Below, in pieces: positions 1 to 4,933 of a DNA stretch of 7,183 bases; positions within the stretch are counted from its first letter, which is position 1, and the number at the start of each line of letters is the position of its first letter. The notes below the pieces were generated by a model. The model ran no database searches, was not told where the DNA came from, and worked only from the letters and a program-made list of their open reading frames with translations. A program made the position numbers and the translations under genes. Origin of the DNA: Prevotellaceae bacterium (lineage in GTDB: Bacteria; Bacteroidota; Bacteroidia; Bacteroidales; UBA932); assembly GCA_031259225.1 (NCBI GenBank), contig JAIRLT010000029.1:1-7183 (forward strand), in the 5' to 3' direction.

Positions 1-356
1 TGCGCCTGATGAAACGCACGGTGAGCATGGTCTCATCAACGGTTTGTTCCGGCATTATCTTGAACCTTATCGCCGCCGACCAGTATATTGCCATTATCCT
101 TACGGGAAGCATGTTCAAAGATATTTACCGGGAGAAAGGCTTTGAAAGCCGCCTCCTGAGCCGCACCACCGAAGACGCTGTTACCGTTACTTCGCCTCTG
201 GTGCCATGGAATACCTGCGGGATGACGCAATCGAGCATACTCGGTATATCCACGTTTGTGTATTTGCCTTATTGCTTTTTCAATTTGATAAGCCCGTTGA
301 TGAGTATCTTTATCGCCGCCTTAGGGTATAAAATCTATGTAAGCCGTAAGTCATAA
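1..356 (+). CDS. nhaC: Na+/H+ antiporter, NhaC family (3' end only)
   Basis: This is the C-terminal part of an integral inner-membrane antiporter that exchanges Na+ for H+. The reading frame is open to the left window edge, with its first full codon at base 3, so the start lies outside. 117 residues are visible. The NhaC signature is seen in TVCSGIILNLIAADQY (residues 13-28 of the fragment), the GSMFKDIY segment (35-42) and the SPLVPWNTCG motif (64-73). A last pair of hydrophobic stretches (about 79-112) ends in a short basic tail, YVSRKS. The stop TAA (354-356) lies inside the first degenerate heptads of the repeat element that follows, so the tail may have been shaped by that element. The ATG at base 9 is internal. 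The family call is firm; ion specificity is inferred from the family. Confidence 0.88.
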   Translation, partial: RLMKRTVSMVSSTVCSGIILNLIAADQYIAIILTGSMFKDIYREKGFESRLLSRTTEDAVTVTSPLVPWNTCGMTQSSILGISTFVYLPYCFFNLISPLMSIFIAALGYKIYVSRKS

Positions 357-384
357 GTTAATGGTTAGTGATTAGTGATTAATG
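354..384 (+). repeat. Left GTGRTTA heptad arm of the intergenic element
   Basis: Reading from the nhaC stop, the bases fall into 7-bp steps: TAAGTTA (354-360), ATGGTTA (361-367), GTGATTA (368-374), GTGATTA (375-381), ATG (382-384). The same heptads occur in the opposite orientation at 714-741. Over GTTAGTGATTAGTGATTAATG (364-384) the two arms match at 19 of 21 positions. The arm overlaps the nhaC stop codon. The arrangement resembles terminal inverted repeats of a small non-autonomous element, but no transposase or clear target duplication is present. Confidence 0.8.
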
Positions 385-399
385 CTGGCGCACCAGCAT
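382..399 (+). repeat. GC-rich hairpin inside the left arm
   Basis: ATGCTGG (382-388) and CCAGCAT (393-399) form a perfect 7-bp stem around the loop CGCA. It sits directly inside the left heptad arm, as the 696-713 hairpin does for the right arm. GCTGGCGC (384-391) can instead pair with GCGCCAGC (424-431), so two mutually exclusive folds exist. There is no T-run after the stem, so it is not a classic intrinsic terminator for nhaC. Confidence 0.7.
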
Positions 400-444
400 C
401 ATTCTCCACTCTCTATTCGCAAAGCGCCAGCCTCATTGTTCAAG

Positions 445-680
445 TATTAGGACTGGCATCCGTCCTAATACTAGGACTGGTATCCGTCCTAATACTAGGA
501 CTGGCATCCGCCCTAATATTAGGACTGGCATCCGCTCTAATACTAGGACTGGCATCCGCCCTAAGGCTGGACTGGCATCCGCCCTAAGGCTGGACTGGCA
601 TCCGCCCTAATACTAGGGCGGGCATCCGCCCTAAGGCTGGACGGGTATCCGTCCTAAAGCTGGGCGGGCGTCAGCCCAAT
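445..680 (+). repeat. Tandem array of ten 23-24 bp imperfect-palindrome units
   Basis: The units start at 445, 469, 493, 517, 541, 565, 588, 611, 635 and 658. Their lengths are 24, 24, 24, 24, 24, 23, 23, 24, 23 and 23. The conserved core is near AGGACTGGCATCCGTCCT, an imperfect palindrome with a 3-4 nt loop (CAT, GCAT or GTAT). Two linkers occur: AATACTAGG (or AATATTAGG) gives 24-bp units and AAGGCTGG gives 23-bp units. Unit 8 folds perfectly (AGGGCGG with CCGCCCT), as does unit 9 (GGACGG with CCGTCC). Unit 10 is the most diverged (TGGGC with GCCCA). The long + strand open frame across the first units gives an LGLASALI-like octapeptide only because 24 is a multiple of three; it fails at the 23-bp units and is not a gene. 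The function is unknown; a REP/BIME-like or MITE-derived array, or a transcript-end structure, are possibilities. Confidence 0.95.
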
Positions 681-695
681 TCTTAAGTCATAATT

Positions 696-713
696 GTGCC
701 GGCGCGTCGGCAC
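696..713 (+). repeat. GC-rich hairpin inside the right arm
   Basis: GTGCCG (696-701) and CGGCAC (708-713) form a perfect 6-bp stem around GCGCGT. It lies next to the right heptad arm and mirrors the position of the 382-399 hairpin, though the sequences are not identical. It strengthens the view that 354-741 is one bounded element. Confidence 0.65.
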
Positions 714-741
714 TAACCATTAATCACTAACCGCTAACCAC
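714..741 (-). repeat. Right GTGRTTA heptad arm, inverted relative to the left arm
   Basis: Four heptads are seen on the + strand: TAACCAT (714-720), TAATCAC (721-727), TAACCGC (728-734) and TAACCAC (735-741). These are reverse complements of the GTGRTTA-type heptads at 354-384. The arm ends 16 bp before the promoter-like TATCTTTG. It therefore covers the place where a -33 element for the downstream operon would be expected. Confidence 0.8.
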
Positions 742-757
742 TATTATAAATAAATTG

Positions 758-765
758 TATCTTTG
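758..765 (+). promoter_or_regulatory. Bacteroidota-type -7 element (TAnnTTTG) of the GT2-pyrC-EamA operon
   Basis: TATCTTTG matches the TAnnTTTG -7 consensus known for the primary sigma factor of Bacteroidetes. It ends 21 nt before the chosen ATG at 787, so the leader would be very short. No TTG or TTTG is found about 19 bp upstream (roughly 735-739), because that stretch is the right heptad arm. The -33 part is therefore weak or absent. Confidence 0.55.
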
Positions 766-786
766 TGTACAGATTTTTTAGAAAAT

Positions 787-1515
787 ATGACAGATACATT
801 AGTTATCATTCCCATGTATAATGAGTGTGAAAATGCGGAGAAAATCCTGCGGAAGATTTTTTCTTTGCCCGGCGGCTTTCATGTGCTGGTCATTGACGAT
901 CACTCCCCCGACGGCACGGCGGCTATCGTTAAGCAACTGCAAAAGGAATTTCCGGTACAGTTGCACCTGATGGAACGCGCCGGCAAACTGGGCTTGGGTA
1001 CTGCCTATATAGCCGGCTTCCACTGGGCGCTGGAACGTGAATATGCGTATATCATCGAAATGGACGCCGATTTTTCGCACAACCCCGACGACTTGCCGCG
1101 CTTGCATGACGCCTGTGCCAACGGCGCCGACGTGGTTATCGGGTCGCGTTATTCAAATGGCGTGAGCGTAGTAAACTGGCCGCTTGGTCGTGTGCTGATG
1201 TCGTACTTCGCTTCAAAATATGTGCGGCTGGTTACCGGCATGCACGTGCATGACACAACCGCCGGCTTTGTGTGCTACCACCGCCGCGTACTGCAACGTA
1301 TCCCATTATGCCGGATACGGATGAAAGGCTACGGCTTCCAAATTGAAATGAAATACTTTGCCTATAAATTAGGATTTACAATAAAGGAAGTGCCCGTTAT
1401 TTTTATCGACCGGAAGGAAGGCTCGTCCAAAATGAGCGGCGGCATTTTCAACGAAGCCTTTACAGGCGTGCTGAAACTGCGGTTCCGGAAATTAACCTCT
1501 GACCGGGATGCCTGA
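787..1515 (+). CDS. Polyprenol-phosphate mannosyltransferase-like GT2 glycosyltransferase
   Basis: By family this enzyme transfers a hexose (typically mannose from GDP-mannose) to a polyprenyl phosphate at the cytoplasmic face of the membrane, giving a lipid-linked donor for later glycosylation. The 242-residue product is a single GT-A fold domain. Visible motifs are IIPMYNE (7-13), VIDDHSPDGT (35-44), GLGTAY (69-74), the metal-binding DAD in EMDADFSHNP (93-95), GSRY (119-122), TTAGF (157-161), GYGFQIEM (181-188) and the FIDRKEGSSKM loop (206-216). It lacks the C-terminal GtrA or membrane-helix domains found in some relatives, so it is the short, DPM1-like form. The ATG at 787 is preferred over an in-frame TTG at 763, because that TTG lies in the -7 element and family proteins start just before the IIPMYNE motif. 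It is first in an operon and overlaps pyrC by 8 bp. The exact sugar is not provable here; glucose or another hexose is possible. Confidence 0.9.
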   Translation: MTDTLVIIPMYNECENAEKILRKIFSLPGGFHVLVIDDHSPDGTAAIVKQLQKEFPVQLHLMERAGKLGLGTAYIAGFHWALEREYAYIIEMDADFSHNPDDLPRLHDACANGADVVIGSRYSNGVSVVNWPLGRVLMSYFASKYVRLVTGMHVHDTTAGFVCYHRRVLQRIPLCRIRMKGYGFQIEMKYFAYKLGFTIKEVPVIFIDRKEGSSKMSGGIFNEAFTGVLKLRFRKLTSDRDA

Positions 1516-2842
1516 CGCCTTTTTCATACGGAATGCAACAATTATTAACGAGGGGCTGTCTGTACAGGGTAGCCTTTTTGTTAGCGGCGGCGTCATCCGG
1601 CGTATTTACCCGGCAGCGCTGTCGCCCGACATCCCCGCCGGCGCTATGGTGATTGACGCCACCGGGCAATGGCTGCTGCCCGGCGTGATTGATACGCACG
1701 TGCATTTCCGCGAACCCGGCGCAACGCATAAAGCCTGCATCGCTTCGGAAACGCGTGCAGCGGCAGCCGGCGGCGTTACTTCCTTTATCGATATGCCCAA
1801 CAACATGCCCGCCACCACGACGCTGGAACTGCTGGAAGAAAAGTGCCGCCATGCCGCTACTACCTCGTTGTTGAATTATTCGTTTTATTTAGGCGCTACC
1901 AACGATAATTTGGAGGAAATAAAGCGTATCAAGCCGGCGGAAGTGGGCGGCGTGAAATTGTTTTTAGGTTCATCCACCGGAAATATGCTGGTGGATAACG
2001 AAACAACCATAGCGGCTATCTTCGCCGAAGCGCCGGTATTGACGGCGGTGCACAGTGAAGACGATATGCTTGTCCGGCGCAACCTGAACGCCCTTGTAGC
2101 ACGCCACAGCGGGGCGTTGCAAGCCGGCGACCATCCGCGCATCCGCACGGCGGAGGCTTGCCTGCGCAGTACCGAACGGGTGATGAAATTAGCGTCGAAA
2201 TACCGGGCGGCAGTACATATACTGCATGTAACTACTGCCGGGGAGTGTGCGCTGTTCCAGCCGGGCGCTGCAATCACCGCCGAAGCCTGTATACCGCACT
2301 TGTGGTTTGACGGCGCAGCCTACGCGCATTGGCAGAATTTTGTGAAATGCAATCCTGCCATCAAAACCGCCGCCGACCGCGAAGCCTTGCGCCGGGCGGT
2401 GACCAACGGATGTATCACCACGGTCGCCACCGACCACGCACCGCACACGCGCAGCGAAAAACAGCAACCCTATTTGCAGGCGCCGTCGGGCATGCCGTCG
2501 GTACAGTATTCGCTGCCGCTGATGCTGGAACTGTGCCGCGAAAAAATATTTACGCCCGAAATGGTTGTAGAACGTATGTGCCATGCACCGGCAAGGTTAT
2601 TCAAAATAGCCCGGCGCGGCTTTATCCGCGAAGGCTATTATGCCGACCTGACGTTGGTGCACCCGGACAGGGAATGGCGTATTACGGACGCCACCGTGCT
2701 GTCGAAATGCGGCTGGACGCCTTACGCCGGGACAACCGTGCATACGCAGGTTACCCATACATTTATCAACGGGACGCCGGTGTTCATGAACGGGGCAATC
2801 AACGACGCCGCCAAAGGTCAAAGATTACTTTTTACTGCATGA
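1508..2842 (+). CDS. pyrC: Dihydroorotase (allantoinase-like amidohydrolase form)
   Basis: Dihydroorotase interconverts N-carbamoyl-L-aspartate and L-dihydroorotate, the third step of de novo pyrimidine synthesis in the cytoplasm. The 444-residue protein has the cyclic amidohydrolase layout: an N-terminal beta-sandwich part, a TIM barrel, and a closing beta part ending in the FINGTPVFMNG region. Likely metal ligands and catalytic residues are H64 and H66 in DTHVHFREPG (62-71), K150 in VKLFLGSSTGN (carboxylated-lysine position), H182 in VHSEDD, H240 in HILHVTT, and D309 in VATDHAPH. The NPAIKT segment (282-287) fits substrate binding. Allantoinase and hydantoinase are relatives, but HFREPG with KCNPAIKT and this length favour dihydroorotase. 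The start at 1508 lies inside the GT2 gene's last codons (8 bp overlap), which suggests translational coupling. The stop overlaps the next ATG as ATGA. Confidence 0.9.
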   Translation: MPDAFFIRNATIINEGLSVQGSLFVSGGVIRRIYPAALSPDIPAGAMVIDATGQWLLPGVIDTHVHFREPGATHKACIASETRAAAAGGVTSFIDMPNNMPATTTLELLEEKCRHAATTSLLNYSFYLGATNDNLEEIKRIKPAEVGGVKLFLGSSTGNMLVDNETTIAAIFAEAPVLTAVHSEDDMLVRRNLNALVARHSGALQAGDHPRIRTAEACLRSTERVMKLASKYRAAVHILHVTTAGECALFQPGAAITAEACIPHLWFDGAAYAHWQNFVKCNPAIKTAADREALRRAVTNGCITTVATDHAPHTRSEKQQPYLQAPSGMPSVQYSLPLMLELCREKIFTPEMVVERMCHAPARLFKIARRGFIREGYYADLTLVHPDREWRITDATVLSKCGWTPYAGTTVHTQVTHTFINGTPVFMNGAINDAAKGQRLLFTA

Positions 2843-3747
2843 AAAACCTTATAAAATCTTACGCCGCCATTGTCATTACCATGTCGCTCTTTGGGCTGTC
2901 ATTCGTCTGGTCGGAGCAGTTATTGACCTTCCGGGCTTTTCCACCGCAAAGTTTGACATTATGCCGGTTGTTTTTTTCCGGCGTGTTATTACTCGTGTAT
3001 CTGGTTACGGCAAAGCGTTTCCAGCTACCGAAGCGGCGTGACCTGAAATGGTTTTTCCTGCTGTCGCTGTTCGAGCCGTTTATTTATTTTATTGGCGAAA
3101 CCAACGGGCTACGCATTACGCAATCGCCGTCGTTGGGGTCTATTATCATTGCGACTATCCCGTTATTTACCATGGCTGCCTGTTTTATTTTTTACAAGGA
3201 GCGTTCTACATGGATAAATATTGCCGGTATGTTGATAACCTTGCCGGGCGTGGTACTGGTGATGTTCAACAGCGATTTGACCTTGCAAGTGCCGCTGTCC
3301 GGAATTCTCCTGTTCTTTATGGCGGCTATCGCTACCGCCGGTTATGCTGTGGTAGTACGAAAGCTTACAGATTATTCCCCATTCACGATTGTAACGTTCC
3401 AGGGGTTTATCGGCACGCTGTATTTCTTTCCGCTGGCGTGGGGTTTTGAACGGCAAGCACTGGCGGCTGTCCGGTGGGACTTCGATACGCTGTATCCGCT
3501 TGCTATGCTAACGGTATTTGTATCGGCGCTGGCGTTTGTACTGTTTGTTTATTCCGCGAAGAAAATCGGCGTTACCCGTTCCAACATGTTCACAGCGTTA
3601 GTTCCGGTGGTTGCTACTATCACGGTCGTGCTCACCGGTCGCGAAGTAATCGCATGGCACCAGTCCGCCGGTATGGCGGTGGTCATTGCCGGCGTGCTTC
3701 TTTCCCAGTGGCGGTCGCCGGCGCCACAGGCGGTACGTAATCTGTGA
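2839..3747 (+). CDS. EamA/DMT-superfamily permease
   Basis: This is an inner-membrane protein of 302 residues with about ten hydrophobic helices arranged as two EamA repeats (roughly residues 8-134 and 152-291). That is the usual length and layout of drug/metabolite transporter superfamily exporters. The first repeat includes MSLFGLSFVWSEQLL (15-29) and the GETNGLRITQSPSLGSII region (86-103). The second includes FVSALAFVLFVYSAKKIG (217-234) and the FTALVPVVATI segment (241-251). The substrate cannot be told; family members export amino acids, nucleosides, sugars or other metabolites. The start is the ATG at 2839, overlapping the pyrC stop by 4 bp. Translation of the same frame further upstream (from 2329) is only a shadow of pyrC. 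The gene ends directly against the prfA stop codon on the other strand, with no spacer. Confidence 0.9.
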   Translation: MKNLIKSYAAIVITMSLFGLSFVWSEQLLTFRAFPPQSLTLCRLFFSGVLLLVYLVTAKRFQLPKRRDLKWFFLLSLFEPFIYFIGETNGLRITQSPSLGSIIIATIPLFTMAACFIFYKERSTWINIAGMLITLPGVVLVMFNSDLTLQVPLSGILLFFMAAIATAGYAVVVRKLTDYSPFTIVTFQGFIGTLYFFPLAWGFERQALAAVRWDFDTLYPLAMLTVFVSALAFVLFVYSAKKIGVTRSNMFTALVPVVATITVVLTGREVIAWHQSAGMAVVIAGVLLSQWRSPAPQAVRNL

Positions 3748-4833
3748 TTATTCCTCGCTTTCTTTCAAGCGTTCGGCATTTTCGGCTACCTGCAACTGGT
3801 CGATGACTTCTTGAATACCGCCATCCATGAAGACAGGCAAATTATACATCGTATAGTTAATACGGTGGTCGGTTACGCGGCTTTGCGGGTAATTGTAAGT
3901 GCGGATTTTTGCCGAACGGTCGCCGGTAGAGACCATTGTTTTGCGTTTATTTGAAATCTCGTTCAGGTATTTTTCATATTCCATATTATACAAGCGCGTG
4001 CGCAGTTCCACCAGCGCTTTGTCGAAATTCTTCAATTGAGATTTTTCGTCCTGGCACTGCACTACAATGCCCGTCGGAATATGCGTTAAACGGATGGCGG
4101 AATAAGTGGTATTCACCGACTGCCCGCCGGGTCCGGAAGAGCAAAAAGTATCTTTACGGATGTCATTCATATTTAATTCGACGTCGAACTCGTCGGCTTC
4201 CGGCAAAACGGCTACCGACGCGGCAGAGGTGTGCACACGCCCCTGTGTTTCGGTTTGCGGTACGCGCTGCACGCGGTGTACGCCGCTTTCGTATTTCAGT
4301 ACGCCGTATACGCCGCTGCCTTTCACTTCGCAGATAATTTCCTTGTAGCCGCCTACCGTACCTTCGGAGCTACTGTTTATTTCGATTTTCCAACCTTTCT
4401 TTTCCGCAAATTTCACATACATGCGGAATAACTCGCCGGCAAAAATGGATGCTTCATCGCCGCCTGTACCGGCACGAATTTCAAGGATGGCATTCTTGCT
4501 GTCTTGCGGGTCGGCGGGAATTAGCAACAGTTTTATCTTTTCTTCCATTTGCGGAATTGACGCTTCCAGCAAATCCATTTCTTCTTTCGCCATTTCGCGT
4601 AATTCCGCATCTTTCTCGGTAGCAAGAATGGTTTTCGCACTTGCCAAATCGGTTAATGCTTTTTTATAGGTGGAAGTGATAGCCACAATTGGTTCCAGCT
4701 CGCGGTATTCCTTGTTCAGCGACACATAGCGTTTCATGTCGGACAGTGCACCGGGTTCGCCCAATTGTGCGCCGACGGTTTCAAACTTCCGGGTTAAGCC
4801 TTCCAATTTAGCCAGTATGTTATTTTCGCTCAT
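3748..4833 (-). CDS. prfA: Peptide chain release factor 1
   Basis: RF1 recognises UAA and UAG in the ribosomal A site and triggers peptidyl-tRNA hydrolysis. The 361-residue product has the full class-I bacterial layout: a helical N-terminal domain 1 (about 1-110), the AGTGGDEAS motif (121-129), the codon-reading loop VPQTETQGRVHTSA (191-204) with the PxT tripeptide as PQT (192-194), and the catalytic GGQ (236-238) in CSSGPGGQSVN. Q238 is the residue normally methylated by PrmC. PxT rather than SPF separates it from RF2. The start ATG (4831-4833) follows an A-rich leader and a TACTTTTG promoter-like element, so it can be transcribed separately from miaB upstream. It converges on the EamA gene with adjacent stop codons. 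No prmC is seen beside it in the window. Confidence 0.97.
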   Translation of the reverse strand: MSENNILAKLEGLTRKFETVGAQLGEPGALSDMKRYVSLNKEYRELEPIVAITSTYKKALTDLASAKTILATEKDAELREMAKEEMDLLEASIPQMEEKIKLLLIPADPQDSKNAILEIRAGTGGDEASIFAGELFRMYVKFAEKKGWKIEINSSSEGTVGGYKEIICEVKGSGVYGVLKYESGVHRVQRVPQTETQGRVHTSAASVAVLPEADEFDVELNMNDIRKDTFCSSGPGGQSVNTTYSAIRLTHIPTGIVVQCQDEKSQLKNFDKALVELRTRLYNMEYEKYLNEISNKRKTMVSTGDRSAKIRTYNYPQSRVTDHRINYTMYNLPVFMDGGIQEVIDQLQVAENAERLKESEE

Positions 4834-4848
4834 ATTTCAAATTTTGTG

Positions 4849-4856
4849 CAAAAGTA
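4849..4856 (-). promoter_or_regulatory. Bacteroidota-type -7 element (TAnnTTTG) for prfA
   Basis: On the minus strand this reads TACTTTTG, a match to TAnnTTTG. It ends 15 nt before the prfA ATG, giving a very short leader, as for the GT2 operon. The nearest upstream TTG (complement of 4882-4884) is about 25 nt away, further than the usual spacing near 19 nt, so the -33 part is uncertain. Confidence 0.5.
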
Positions 4857-4879
4857 CATAAAAAAGTTGAGTTGAAAAC

Positions 4880-4918
4880 GACAAGCCTCTTGTCCTCTAA
4901 AAGCGCCATGTCCGGCGC
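4880..4918 (-). terminator. Two consecutive hairpins with T-runs after miaB
   Basis: In the direction of miaB transcription, the first stem is GCGCC (complement of 4914-4918) pairing with GGCGC (complement of 4903-4907) around GGACAT. TTTT (4899-4902) follows immediately. The second stem, GACAAG-AGG-CTTGTC (4880-4894), is followed by GTTTTC. Both stems are short (5 and 6 bp), so termination strength is doubtful. Their position between the miaB stop and the prfA promoter fits a terminator. Confidence 0.45.
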
Positions 4919-4933
4919 CGGTACTCTTAGTTC

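Noticed and set aside
375..587. 70-codon open frame with an octapeptide repeat (LGLASALI-like), starting at GTG
   Set aside because: It is a translation of the 24-bp repeat units. The frame exists only because 24 is divisible by three, it starts inside the heptad arm, it has no ribosome-binding context, and it breaks at the 23-bp units.
445..680. CRISPR array
   Set aside because: The repeats are contiguous, with no unique spacers of 25-40 bp, and there are no cas genes nearby.
763..786. Longer N-terminus of the GT2 enzyme from TTG at 763
   Set aside because: The TTG is part of the TATCTTTG promoter-like element, and the extra eight residues are not typical of the family; ATG at 787 fits better.
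2329..2838. N-terminal extension of the EamA protein (170 codons in frame)
   Set aside because: It lies wholly within pyrC in another frame and has no membrane segments; the ATG at 2839 gives the normal family length.
3048..3740. Open frames at 3048-3449 and 3474-3740 on the + strand
   Set aside because: They are shadows of the EamA gene in another frame, with no recognisable protein features.
3936..4669. Several + strand open frames opposite prfA
   Set aside because: They overlap each other and the well-supported prfA, with no promoter, start context or recognisable domains.
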